NCBI GenBank assembly: GCA_938009335.1
Contig: CALLHT010000106.1
Span: 1-19,648, forward strand
DNA length: 19,648 nucleotides
From: an uncultured Rhizobiaceae group bacterium
GTDB lineage: Bacteria; Pseudomonadota; Alphaproteobacteria; Rhizobiales; Rhizobiaceae
Direction: 5' to 3'
Below, piece after piece: positions 1-8,097 of the stretch. Position 1 is the stretch's first letter. Every line of letters starts with the position of its first letter. A program made the position numbers and the translations under genes. A model generated the notes under the pieces. It saw only the letters and a program-made list of their open reading frames with translations. It did no database searches and was not told the DNA's origin.

Positions 1-2223
1 CTCAGGGTCGGCCTTTTCGTTTTTTGTATCCTGAACACTAGAAACATACACTTCATGTGATCCGCGTGACTCAAAGTCTTCGCGTTTCAAAACCAGCTGA
101 GGCACACGGGTTTTGCAGTTCACCCATTTGAGCCTTGGTGCAATCAAGATATCCGCTTTGTCACAGGCATTTCTCAACAGGTCGGGATCGTAAACCAGAT
201 GTAATATTGGGCCGCTCGGCAAAGTGTAGATGCATACCTCTCGGTTGCACTGTTCTTTTGATAGGCCTGAGAAGGGAATCTGCCCTCCGGCATAAGCCTT
301 TCCCCAAATGCTGGTTACAAAGTTTTCTCGCTTGGGAATCAATGTGGCAAGCGTCCCATCCGACATCTTTACCGCAACGCTTCTTCCACTTTCCGCGATC
401 AGAACGTCGGGAACTTGTGACGTCGGCGTGAAGAACGGGATGATCAAAAAAAGGCAGAGACCGAAGAGCCGAATTCTGCTTTTGAAAAGGCACAGTACGC
501 TAAAACCAAAAAGAAACATCACAAATGCTGAGAGTTTCTGACTTCCTGTTATCGCCACTGGCATCAGACCATTCACCCAATAGGCAATCTCGAGAATGCC
601 ATTGATGCCGTAAGAAACCAAAGTCAGGCTTAAAGGGTCCAAACCAAACGGTATCAACAAAATTGAAAACAACACCGCCGGCATGACAATCAAGGTCACG
701 ATGGGCATTGCCAGCAGATTTGCAAGCAGTCCAAGAGGTGCGACTTGATGAAAATGCCATGCTGCGATGAAGGATGTTGCAAGACCTGCGACCAAGCTGG
801 TTGTAAATAAACCTCCTGTAAAAGCCCCGAAAGAGTAGATGCTTTTGCCTAACCATCCACGTTCAACAAAAGGTTTCTCGGCCAATCGCTCCCGCCTCTT
901 CTTGTTGATTGCCTCATAAGCTGAAACCAAGGCAATAACGGCTGCAAAGGACATCTGAAACCCGGGGGATAAAAGACTGACAGGTTCAATCAACACAATG
1001 ATGATCGCGGATATCGCTACGTTTCTGAGTGTTATGGCGCGTCGATCCATCAGCACCGCGACCAACATCACTGAGATCATGATCCATGCGCGTTGTGTCG
1101 CCACGCCAAATCCAGAGATCATCAGATAACCCGTTGCTAAAAGAAACGCTCCTGTCGCCGCCCACTTCTTGATCGGATAATGCAGCGTCCAGTATGAGTT
1201 GATTGCAAAGCTGAACCTGAGCACCCACAAAGTTGTCAGCGCAACCAAAGCCATATGCAAGCCTGATATCGCCAATATGTGAGCCAAACCGGTGGCGCGT
1301 AACGCGTCCTGAGCCGCTGGCGGAATACCGCTTTTATCACCGATCACCAGTGCAGTGGCAATTTTTCCGGTTTTACCCGGCAATGCGGTTTCAATCCGGG
1401 TTTTGATTTTAAGCCTTATTGAATTGATGGCGACTTGGAACCTATCTGCAAAAGCCAGTTCTGAATTCTGGACTAATGCAGATTCGGGTTTACCCATAAA
1501 AAAACCGCTCCCTCCAATGCCATCAAATCGAGCAAAGAACGAGAAGTCATAAGAGCCAGGATAAACAGGCCCCAAAACAGGCTGCAACCGGGCAATGCCT
1601 TCAATCTTTGTGCCCGGGGGAAAAGGCTCTCCTCTCCCAGCGGCCGACACACGAATATAACGCGGCAATTCGGTTTTGGTTAAACCCTCAATGCTTTCAG
1701 GAACAAGACGATAACGCGGGGAACCACGCCTGTTTTCATCAACCGCCACAATTGTACCTGAAACCTTGCCGGTAATTTGTTGAGTGATCTGCGGTGTATC
1801 GCTCTGAATGACTGAAACTTTCGCGGCCAGCATGCCAATCAAAACGCACAAAAGAGCCGATGCAGTAGCGTAAACAACGCCTCTGCCAACGGATCGCCGA
1901 ACGAGCACCGTGAGAACTAAACAGATTAGCGCTAGTGCTGGTGCGAGAGGTTCTGCAGGTGCTGCAAAATAGAGGGCGATGCCAATTCCCAGTAGGATGG
2001 GAATAAAATTAAACGCCAATCCGCGTTCAATCTCATAGTAGTAGGTCCTCAAAAATGATTGTGACAGCTGGTTTTGGCGATACTCAAGTGCAATTTGAAA
2101 GCGCCGTGTAAAACTTGGCGTTTCAAACTGGTTACCGAGTTCAATTTTTCCCGCTTGTTTCGAGTGCAAACGAGTTAAACCTTGCCCACGCACAGGATCA
2201 GCTTCATTTTCGTTCTCTGCCAC
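1..2223 (-). CDS. comEC: ComEC/Rec2 family competence protein, DNA-uptake channel (3' end outside window)
   Basis: This open frame runs without a stop from 2223 to the left edge, giving 741 visible codons. Reading the minus strand shows an N-terminal DUF4131-type region with two early hydrophobic segments (near residues 60-115). PGSYDFSFFARFDGIGGSGF follows at 222-241, then the Competence-domain hallmark around 302-324 with LRATGLAHILAISG followed by LHM, and then many membrane segments to about residue 600. The family forms the inner-membrane channel that passes single-stranded DNA to the cytoplasm during transformation. After the last membrane segment the canonical LDVGQGD and HxHxDH metallo-beta-lactamase motifs are absent; a short domain beginning PDVLIAESGRSVAVKM (604-619) stands in their place. 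The start chosen is GTG at 2223: no in-frame ATG lies between it and an upstream TAG, and an AAGG lies a short way upstream. It is divergent from gltX. Family identity is sure; the start and competence itself are not. Confidence 0.93.
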   Translation of the reverse strand, partial: MAENENEADPVRGQGLTRLHSKQAGKIELGNQFETPSFTRRFQIALEYRQNQLSQSFLRTYYYEIERGLAFNFIPILLGIGIALYFAAPAEPLAPALALICLVLTVLVRRSVGRGVVYATASALLCVLIGMLAAKVSVIQSDTPQITQQITGKVSGTIVAVDENRRGSPRYRLVPESIEGLTKTELPRYIRVSAAGRGEPFPPGTKIEGIARLQPVLGPVYPGSYDFSFFARFDGIGGSGFFMGKPESALVQNSELAFADRFQVAINSIRLKIKTRIETALPGKTGKIATALVIGDKSGIPPAAQDALRATGLAHILAISGLHMALVALTTLWVLRFSFAINSYWTLHYPIKKWAATGAFLLATGYLMISGFGVATQRAWIMISVMLVAVLMDRRAITLRNVAISAIIIVLIEPVSLLSPGFQMSFAAVIALVSAYEAINKKRRERLAEKPFVERGWLGKSIYSFGAFTGGLFTTSLVAGLATSFIAAWHFHQVAPLGLLANLLAMPIVTLIVMPAVLFSILLIPFGLDPLSLTLVSYGINGILEIAYWVNGLMPVAITGSQKLSAFVMFLFGFSVLCLFKSRIRLFGLCLFLIIPFFTPTSQVPDVLIAESGRSVAVKMSDGTLATLIPKRENFVTSIWGKAYAGGQIPFSGLSKEQCNREVCIYTLPSGPILHLVYDPDLLRNACDKADILIAPRLKWVNCKTRVPQLVLKREDFESRGSHEVYVSSVQDTKNEKADPE

Positions 2224-2351
2224 ACCAGAGCCTTGTCTATTGTCGGTAGTGTGATAAACGACCGACTAACGCCACATAGGCCCCTATCAAAACTTGAAAC
2301 GTGCCATTCCGCAAGAGGCAAACCACCTCCGGCACCTTATGGAGACCGTAA
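2224..2351. promoter_or_regulatory. Divergent comEC-gltX intergenic region
   Basis: This 128-nt gap must hold the signals for both divergent genes, comEC to the left and gltX to the right. On the plus strand, GGAG at 2341-2344 lies 7 nt before the gltX ATG and is a clear ribosome binding site. Weak promoter-like hexamers for gltX (TTGTCG at 2240-2245 with GACTAA at 2264-2269, 18-nt spacer) are too poor to rely on. I found no paired GTTC elements of the alphaproteobacterial LexA type. Confidence 0.4.
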
Positions 2352-3770
2352 ATGTCAAATCCAGTCGTCACCCGTTTTGCGCCTTCACCTACGGGATTTC
2401 TCCATATTGGCGGCGCGAGAACCGCATTGTTTAACTGGCTCTTTGCAAGGGCAAACGGCGGCAAAATGCTGTTGCGCATTGAGGATACGGATCGCGCACG
2501 TTCAACCGATGAAGCGGTAGAAGCCATTCTCGATGGATTGTCCTGGCTTGGCTTGGACGGAGATGGAGACCCAATTTCACAATTCTCTCGCGTTGCACGT
2601 CACCGAGAAGTTGCAGAACAAATGCTCGCCGATGACACAGCTTATCGATGCTATTCGACACCCGAAGAGCTTGAAGCGATGCGCGAGAACGCCCGCGCCG
2701 AAGGACGAAACCCAATGTATGACGGAACGTGGCGCGACAAATCGGAAGCTGATTGGCCCTCTGATATGCCCTTTGTTATCCGATTAAAATCACCCCTTGA
2801 TGGCGAGACCACGATTGATGACAAAGTTCAGGGCGATGTTCGCTTTCCCAATACTGATCTCGATGATTTTGTTCTGCTTCGTTCAGATGGAACGCCAACA
2901 TATATGTTAGCCGTGGTCGTTGATGACCATGATATGGATGTGACGCATGTCATTCGCGGGGATGATCATCTGACAAACGCTGCCAAGCAAAAACTGATCT
3001 TCGACGCGTTAAATTGGGAAGTTCCTGTAATGGCGCATATTCCGCTCATTCACGGAGAAGATGGCGCGAAACTTTCCAAACGTCACGGTGCAATTGGAGC
3101 AGAAGCGTATCGTACAATGGGGTATCTGCCAGAGGCTTTGCGCAATTATCTCGTTCGCCTCGGCTGGTCTCATGGTGATGAAGAAATCATGTCGCTTGAT
3201 CAAATGATCGAGTGGTTCGGCTTTGACGGCATGAATAAGGCTGCTGCCCGCTTTGACTTTGCAAAACTAGAGGCAATCAACGCGCACTATATGCGCGCAC
3301 TTTCGCCAGAAGCGTTGTTACAAAACGTAATTTCTATTTTGCCCGAAATAGAAGGTGGCTTGGATATCAAAGCCAAAATTTCGGAAGCCAACACCCCCTG
3401 GCTTCTCGCTGCTATGCCGGCGCTTTCAGAACGGGCAAAAACATTGCTCGATCTGATTGAAGGAATGAGTTTCATACTGGCAGATCGCCCTTTGCCTATG
3501 GATGAGAAAGCCACAACGCTTACAATCGGTGACAATGTTGAGATTTTGACCAAAGTAGCTCCAGTTCTGCGGAGTATTGAGCAATGGGACCATGACGGCA
3601 TCGCAGCAGCGCTTAAACAGTTTTGCGAAGAAAATGACCTTAAACTGGGCAAAGTTGCACAACCAATCCGGGCAGCACTTACAGGAAAAGCGACCTCACC
3701 AGGAGCCTTTGATGTGCTGCAAATATTTGGAAAAGAAGAGGCACTTTCCAGAATACATGACCGGATATGA
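2352..3770 (+). CDS. gltX: Glutamyl-tRNA synthetase (class I)
   Basis: The 472-residue product charges tRNA with glutamate in the cytoplasm. The class I signatures are intact: the HIGH-type motif appears as FAPSPTGFLHIGGARTALFN with H18-I-G-G, and the KMSKS-type motif is KLSKR at 240-244. The RGDDHLTNAAKQ stretch before it is typical of the family, and the length fits bacterial GltX. The start is supported by GGAG 7 nt upstream. Many alphaproteobacteria charge both tRNA-Glu and tRNA-Gln with this enzyme and then amidate with GatCAB; that cannot be decided from this sequence, and a second gltX copy elsewhere in the genome is possible. It is followed by gltA on the same strand after 175 nt, and it is divergent from comEC. 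Confidence 0.97.
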   Translation: MSNPVVTRFAPSPTGFLHIGGARTALFNWLFARANGGKMLLRIEDTDRARSTDEAVEAILDGLSWLGLDGDGDPISQFSRVARHREVAEQMLADDTAYRCYSTPEELEAMRENARAEGRNPMYDGTWRDKSEADWPSDMPFVIRLKSPLDGETTIDDKVQGDVRFPNTDLDDFVLLRSDGTPTYMLAVVVDDHDMDVTHVIRGDDHLTNAAKQKLIFDALNWEVPVMAHIPLIHGEDGAKLSKRHGAIGAEAYRTMGYLPEALRNYLVRLGWSHGDEEIMSLDQMIEWFGFDGMNKAAARFDFAKLEAINAHYMRALSPEALLQNVISILPEIEGGLDIKAKISEANTPWLLAAMPALSERAKTLLDLIEGMSFILADRPLPMDEKATTLTIGDNVEILTKVAPVLRSIEQWDHDGIAAALKQFCEENDLKLGKVAQPIRAALTGKATSPGAFDVLQIFGKEEALSRIHDRI

Positions 3771-3945
3771 CCTTTGTCTCACTTGTATCATTGAATGAAA
3801 TCATATAGCTAAAAGCCAGAATGGAAGCATCGGGCGCAACTGCGTGCCAATCCCCTCTTAGCGGCAGGAATTTTTCAATCCGGCTTTGGTGAAATGGATG
3901 GCGGAACCCAATTGGGTTTGCAGCGCTCACAGAAAGGATATCGAT
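3771..3945 (+). promoter_or_regulatory. gltX-gltA intergenic region with palindrome
   Basis: The 175-nt spacer between gltX and gltA probably carries the gltA promoter, but no strong hexamer pair stands out (a weak TTGTAT with TATAGC lies near the gltX end). It contains the perfect 14-bp palindrome AACCCAATTGGGTT at 3905-3918, 27 nt before the gltA ATG. It also contains the ribosome binding site AAGGA at 3934-3938. No clear U-tailed terminator for gltX is seen. Confidence 0.45.
3905..3918. promoter_or_regulatory. Perfect 14-bp palindrome in the gltA leader
   Basis: AACCCAATTGGGTT is a perfect inverted repeat with no spacer, so it cannot fold into a stable hairpin and looks more like a dimeric protein-binding site than an RNA element. 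It lies 27 nt before the gltA start codon. A regulatory role is inference from position and symmetry only; no known operator consensus was matched. Confidence 0.35.
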
Positions 3946-5235
3946 ATGGCAAAAGACAAGGCAACCTTGAGCATCGGAGAAAACAGTTGGGATTTCCCGG
4001 TTTATCAAGCAAGCGTCGGGCCAGACGTAATCGATATCGGAACACTTTACAAAGAAACCGGTTGTTTTACTTATGACCCCGGCTTCACCTCAACCGCTGC
4101 TTGCGATAGTGACATCACATATATTGATGGCGGCAAAGGCGTTTTGCTTCATCGCGGCTATCCAATTGAGCAATTGGCCGAAGATGGTGACTTCTTGGAA
4201 ACCTGTTATCTCTTGCTTCATGGCGAGCTGCCGAACAAAGATCAACGCGATACGTTCAACACAGCAGTAACACGCCACACGATGGTTCATGAGCAGATGA
4301 ATCGCTTCTTTACCGGTTTCCGCCGCGATGCACACCCTATGGCGATCATGTGTGGTGTTGTTGGTGCGCTGTCAGCATTCTATCACGATTCAACTGACAT
4401 TTCTGACGAGAATCAACGCTACCTTGCAACGATCCGCATGATTTCAAAAATGCCGACTATCGCTGCAATGGCCTACAAGTATCACACAGGTCAGCCGTTT
4501 GTGTATCCACGCAATGATCTCGACTATGCATCAAACTTCCTGCACATGTGTTTTGCTGTTCCGACAGAAGATTACAAAATCAATCCGGTGCTTGCTAAAG
4601 CAATGGATCGCATCTTCATACTCCATGCCGACCATGAGCAGAACGCATCAACATCAACTGTGCGTCTTGCCGGTTCTTCAGGCGCAAATCCATTCGCTTG
4701 TATTGCTGCTGGTATCGCATGTCTTTGGGGCCCAGCGCATGGTGGAGCTAATGAAGCAGCACTGAACATGCTTCAGGAAATTGGCACAGCTGATCGTATT
4801 CCAGAATATGTGAAGCGCGCGAAAGACAAGAACGATCCGTTCCGTTTGATGGGCTTTGGCCACCGAGTTTACAAAAACTACGATCCGCGTGCCCGTATCA
4901 TGCAGAAAACTACACACGAAGTACTTCAGGAACTAGGCATCAAGGATGATCCGACTCTTGAAGTTGCAATGGAGTTGGAGCGCATTGCGCTGACAGACGA
5001 GTACTTCATCGAGAAGAAATTGTATCCGAATATCGATTTCTACTCGGGCATCACATTGCGTGCTCTTGGTTTCCCAACCAACATGTTCACTGTGTTGTTT
5101 GCGCTGGCGCGTACAGTTGGTTGGCTTTCGCAGTGGAAAGAGATGATCGAAGATCCGAAGCAAAAAATAGGTCGTCCACGTCAATTGTATCAAGGCGCGA
5201 CAAGCCGCGATTACGTATCACTCGATAAACGATGA
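3946..5235 (+). CDS. gltA: Citrate synthase, GltA (hexameric bacterial type)
   Basis: The 429-residue enzyme condenses oxaloacetate with acetyl-CoA to citrate, the entry step of the TCA cycle. Catalytic residues are visible: H265 in WGPAHGGANE, H306 in GFGHRVYK and D364 in NIDFYSG, nearly the same positions as in E. coli GltA (427 residues). HADHEQNAST (227-236) is the family signature, and the length and N-terminal domain fit the hexameric NADH-sensitive class; sensitivity itself is inferred. The start is placed at ATG 3946 because AAGGA at 3934-3938 lies 7 nt upstream and MAKDKATLSIG matches family N-termini. The frame opens 60 nt earlier, at 3886, but that extension is not conserved-looking. 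A strong terminator follows directly after the stop. Confidence 0.97.
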   Translation: MAKDKATLSIGENSWDFPVYQASVGPDVIDIGTLYKETGCFTYDPGFTSTAACDSDITYIDGGKGVLLHRGYPIEQLAEDGDFLETCYLLLHGELPNKDQRDTFNTAVTRHTMVHEQMNRFFTGFRRDAHPMAIMCGVVGALSAFYHDSTDISDENQRYLATIRMISKMPTIAAMAYKYHTGQPFVYPRNDLDYASNFLHMCFAVPTEDYKINPVLAKAMDRIFILHADHEQNASTSTVRLAGSSGANPFACIAAGIACLWGPAHGGANEAALNMLQEIGTADRIPEYVKRAKDKNDPFRLMGFGHRVYKNYDPRARIMQKTTHEVLQELGIKDDPTLEVAMELERIALTDEYFIEKKLYPNIDFYSGITLRALGFPTNMFTVLFALARTVGWLSQWKEMIEDPKQKIGRPRQLYQGATSRDYVSLDKR

Positions 5236-5256
5236 TCTGCTGGTCCAGAAATTGAG

Positions 5257-5287
5257 AAAGCCGCTGGCGAGAGCTAGCGGCTTTTTT
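5257..5287 (+). terminator. Intrinsic terminator of gltA
   Basis: AAAGCCGCTGGC (5257-5268) pairs with GCTAGCGGCTTT (5273-5284) around a GAGA tetraloop, giving a 12-bp stem with one G-U pair, followed by a T-run to 5287. It sits 21 nt after the gltA stop. It overlaps the last codons of the convergent lpxB. Reading leftward the T-tract is poor (TTTCTCAATTT), so it mainly serves gltA and may partly block transcription coming out of the lpx operon. Confidence 0.88.
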
Positions 5288-6431
5288 CTTGCGCGATATT
5301 GAGAATAGTTTCTGCAGCGAGCCGCGCGCTTGGACTTTCCTGCTTTAAACGCCTCGCGACTACCTCAAAGCCATCGAGTTGAACCTGCCGTTCGTGTTCG
5401 TTCAACATCAGACGCTCAATCATTCTGGCTATGTAGTGAGGATGTGCATATTCGTTCAAACGCTCTGGCACAAACGGATAATCAGCAATCAGATTGGGTA
5501 AGGAAGCTGACCAACCCGTCAACAAATGACGAATGCGCATTGCCATCCAGTCGAGTTTATAAATCGAGATCATCGGGAGTTTGTAGAGCGCCAATTCCAG
5601 GGTCACCGTGCCTGAAGCTGAAAGAGCCAGATCCCCTTCCCTGAACGCCTTCTTGCGCGCATCATCGCCTTTCACAATCTCTACAGGAAATGGCCAGTTC
5701 TTCGTTACCTCCCGGATTTCCGCCTCCAACCGAGGCACTGCAGGCAATTGTATAGTGTACTCATTGCCACGGCTTTTAAGGATTTCCAAAGTATCAGTAA
5801 TGACCGGTAGCAGTCTTTTGGTTTCGCTTTTCCTTGAGCCCGGCAAGACCACCAAATTGGGCACATCGCGCAGAACTTTCCGAGTTTTAATAGATATGTC
5901 AGGTGCTTCTGCTGCAAGAGGATGACCAACATAAGTTGATGACGGGCCATCTAACGAACGCAAAACCTCAGGCTCAAACGGCAGAACCGCAAGAATATGA
6001 TCGATAAACGGCTTGATCTTAGCCGCTCTTCCCGGACGCCATGCCCATACGGATGGGGACACATATTTGATGATTTTGATATTCGGGTTCTTTTTTCGCA
6101 CCCGCTTTGCAACCCGGTAAGAAAACTCCGGACTATCTATCAGGATCAATACATCGGGCGCTTGTTTGAGAACGTCATCAGCCGTTTGCCCGATCCGTTT
6201 CAACAATCTTGGTAGTTGAGACACAACACCGGAGACACCCATGACTGAGATATCCGAAATTTCGAACAATGAGCTCATTCCGCGTTCTTGCATGCGCTTG
6301 CCCGCCATGCCCACAGGTGTGATTGGCTGGTTCATCTCTGTAAATGTATCAATGAGATTCGCGCCCAGCGTGTCGCCAGATTCTTCGCCAACAACGAAGT
6401 AGATTTTTACAGGGACAGGATTCTCAGTCAG
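5274..6431 (-). CDS. lpxB: Lipid-A-disaccharide synthase, apparent CTG start
   Basis: LpxB (glycosyltransferase family 19) joins UDP-2,3-diacylglucosamine to lipid X to form the lipid A disaccharide at the inner membrane. The first ATG in frame is at 6335, but that would cut off the conserved N-terminus. Translating upstream gives PVPVKIYFVVGEESGDTLG, with the family GEESGD motif at residues 15-20. No ATG, GTG or TTG exists between that motif and the lpxI stop (TAA, 6435-6437). The only plausible initiator is CTG at 6431 (reading M-TENPVPVK), 8 nt after GGAG at 6440-6443. This gives 385 residues, the usual LpxB length. It lies 3 nt after lpxI and in the same frame. Function is sure; the start is probable, and a base error for ATG is the main alternative. 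Confidence 0.93.
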   Translation of the reverse strand: MTENPVPVKIYFVVGEESGDTLGANLIDTFTEMNQPITPVGMAGKRMQERGMSSLFEISDISVMGVSGVVSQLPRLLKRIGQTADDVLKQAPDVLILIDSPEFSYRVAKRVRKKNPNIKIIKYVSPSVWAWRPGRAAKIKPFIDHILAVLPFEPEVLRSLDGPSSTYVGHPLAAEAPDISIKTRKVLRDVPNLVVLPGSRKSETKRLLPVITDTLEILKSRGNEYTIQLPAVPRLEAEIREVTKNWPFPVEIVKGDDARKKAFREGDLALSASGTVTLELALYKLPMISIYKLDWMAMRIRHLLTGWSASLPNLIADYPFVPERLNEYAHPHYIARMIERLMLNEHERQVQLDGFEVVARRLKQESPSARLAAETILNIAQEKSR

Positions 6432-6434
6432 AAC

Positions 6435-7295
6435 TTAATCTCCGCCTGTTCGTTCTACACCAAAGATAAATACCCCATGCTTTCGAGCAAGCGCTAGAGT
6501 TTGCTCTCGCTCGAGTATCAATGAGTGACCTGCTTCAACCGCAACGCCCGCCAAACCTGCTTCATGCGCATTTTGAATGGTTTGCGGACCTATGGCAGGC
6601 AAATCAGCCCGCATATCCTGTTGTGGCTTCATTGTTTTGACTAGCACACCATGACAACCGGATTCGGCTAGTCTACCAGATTTACGCAACTCGGAAACAC
6701 GACGCAGCATCTCATCTGTACCCTCAATCCCCTCAAGCGCCACCACACGCCCGCCAACCGCAATGGCAGCTTGACCAATATCAAGTTCACCCAGTTTGGC
6801 ACAGGCTTCGACAGCGCGTTCCATATTCTTCCGCGCTTTCGCTGATGGCTTCTTCCCGGCAATTATGCCGGAAGTCGCCAATAATTCAGGCATTACTTCG
6901 TGAGCGCCCAATACCTTCACTCCGTTTCTCTCGATCTCTTTGATTAATCCAGAAAGCAATGTGTTGTCACCTGCCAGCATCAAGCCAAGAACTTTTGTCA
7001 GAAATCTGAAAGCCCCGAAATCAACCTTCAACAAATTGATCTTGGGGCGCGTTAGACCGCCTGCAAACAATATATGGGTAACACCTGCCTGCTTCATTGA
7101 CCTGAAAAATCGGCTGAACTGCCCCCAGTGAAGCATTACGTGATCGAAACTCTTGATCCACGGCTCATACTCGGTTTTGATGCCAATCAGAAATGGCTCA
7201 CTGCCTTTTTCTCTCAAACTGTCGGCTATTTCTCGCGGCAGACTACCTCTGCCTGTGAATATAGCAACTCTCTCGATGGCGGGATCAATAACCAT
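6435..7295 (-). CDS. lpxI: UDP-2,3-diacylglucosamine pyrophosphatase LpxI
   Basis: LpxI hydrolyses UDP-2,3-diacylglucosamine to lipid X plus UMP, the step done by LpxH in gamma- and betaproteobacteria. The 286-residue product has the LpxI (DUF1009) features AIFTGRGSLPREIA at 11-24, FAGGLTRPKINL at 77-88, GDNTLLSGLIKEIE at 109-122, and MRADLPAIGPQT at 228-239. D231 corresponds to the metal-binding Asp of the Caulobacter enzyme. The start ATG at 7295 lies 12 nt after the lpxA stop with no good ribosome binding site, which suggests translational coupling to lpxA. It is directly followed, in the same frame, by lpxB, which uses its product. Confidence 0.95.
   Translation of the reverse strand: MVIDPAIERVAIFTGRGSLPREIADSLREKGSEPFLIGIKTEYEPWIKSFDHVMLHWGQFSRFFRSMKQAGVTHILFAGGLTRPKINLLKVDFGAFRFLTKVLGLMLAGDNTLLSGLIKEIERNGVKVLGAHEVMPELLATSGIIAGKKPSAKARKNMERAVEACAKLGELDIGQAAIAVGGRVVALEGIEGTDEMLRRVSELRKSGRLAESGCHGVLVKTMKPQQDMRADLPAIGPQTIQNAHEAGLAGVAVEAGHSLILEREQTLALARKHGVFIFGVERTGGD
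6440..6446 (-). promoter_or_regulatory. Ribosome binding site that fixes the lpxB start
   Basis: On the minus strand GGCGGAG lies inside the last codons of lpxI. GGAG (6443-6440) is followed by 8 nt and then CTG at 6431. No such site precedes the later in-frame ATG at 6335 with comparable support from family conservation, so this site decides the start. Confidence 0.6.
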
Positions 7296-7307
7296 CCGGA
7301 GGCACCA

Positions 7308-8096
7308 CTATTTAGGCGTACACAACGAGCGATCGCCTGACGCTTTGATAAATGATGCAATCTTGGCGACCATATCATCCTCAAGAAGCTCCGCAGGAAG
7401 GGCATCCACCGCCTCCTGTACGGATACGTCTCCGGAAAAGATATGTTTGAACGCAGCTCTGGTTGAATGAATGCTATCACGTTCGACACCGGCGCGTTTC
7501 ATACCAACAATATTCAATCCGCCCAAATAAGCCCGATTTCCTAATGCGATACCATACGGGATCAAATCGTTTTCCAAGCCAGCCATGCCACCGATAAACG
7601 AGTTATCACCAATTCGACAGAACTGATGAACACCCGCACCGCCTCCGATGATAACATTGTTGCCCACCTTACAATGCCCAGCAACCAAGACTCCATTGGA
7701 AAAAATAACATTGCTTCCGATCTGACAGTCATGTGCCACATGGGAATTCGCCAAAAACGTACATTTGTTGCCAATGGTGGTATTGCTCTCATCACCAGCT
7801 GTGCCCGGATTCATGGTTACGCCTTCGCGGATTAGGCAATCATCTCCAATACTTAGGGTGGTTTTTTCCCCTTGAAACTTCAGATCCTGTGGCTCATGGC
7901 CAATCGACGCGAATGGGAAAATCCGAGCGCGATCACCAATGGTCGTGTACCCGGATACAGCAACATGCGACTTGAGATCAGCACCAGAGCCAATCACGAC
8001 ATCTTTTCCAATGTGACAAAACGGGCCGATGATCGAACCGTCGCCGATTTTAGCACCGTCTTCGATTACTGCTGACGGGTGAATTGTAGCTGACAT
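7308..8096 (-). CDS. lpxA: UDP-N-acetylglucosamine acyltransferase
   Basis: LpxA transfers an R-3-hydroxyacyl chain from ACP to UDP-GlcNAc, the first step of lipid A synthesis. The 262-residue length equals E. coli LpxA. The N-terminal half is a left-handed beta-helix of hexapeptide repeats (IHPSAVIEDGAKIGDGSIIG at 5-24 and onward). The catalytic histidine is H122 in NSHVAHDCQIG, matching E. coli H125. The start chosen is ATG 8096, one base after the fabZ stop (TAATATG), with GGAAG about 9 nt upstream; an in-frame ATG at 8117 inside fabZ would add seven unconserved residues. The acyl length it selects cannot be read safely here. Confidence 0.97.
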   Translation of the reverse strand: MSATIHPSAVIEDGAKIGDGSIIGPFCHIGKDVVIGSGADLKSHVAVSGYTTIGDRARIFPFASIGHEPQDLKFQGEKTTLSIGDDCLIREGVTMNPGTAGDESNTTIGNKCTFLANSHVAHDCQIGSNVIFSNGVLVAGHCKVGNNVIIGGGAGVHQFCRIGDNSFIGGMAGLENDLIPYGIALGNRAYLGGLNIVGMKRAGVERDSIHSTRAAFKHIFSGDVSVQEAVDALPAELLEDDMVAKIASFIKASGDRSLCTPK

Positions 8097-8097
8097 A

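Noticed and set aside
500..856. 118-residue minus-strand frame with ATG start
   Set aside because: It lies in another frame of comEC. The comEC frame translates to conserved ComEC sequence across the same bases.
2224..2351. LexA-type operator between comEC and gltX
   Set aside because: lexA often neighbours comEC in this group, but no GTTC-N7-GTTC pair is present in the gap.
3886..3945. Upstream in-frame ATG extending gltA by 20 residues
   Set aside because: It has no good ribosome binding site and crosses the palindrome, while ATG 3946 has AAGGA at 7 nt and the family N-terminus.
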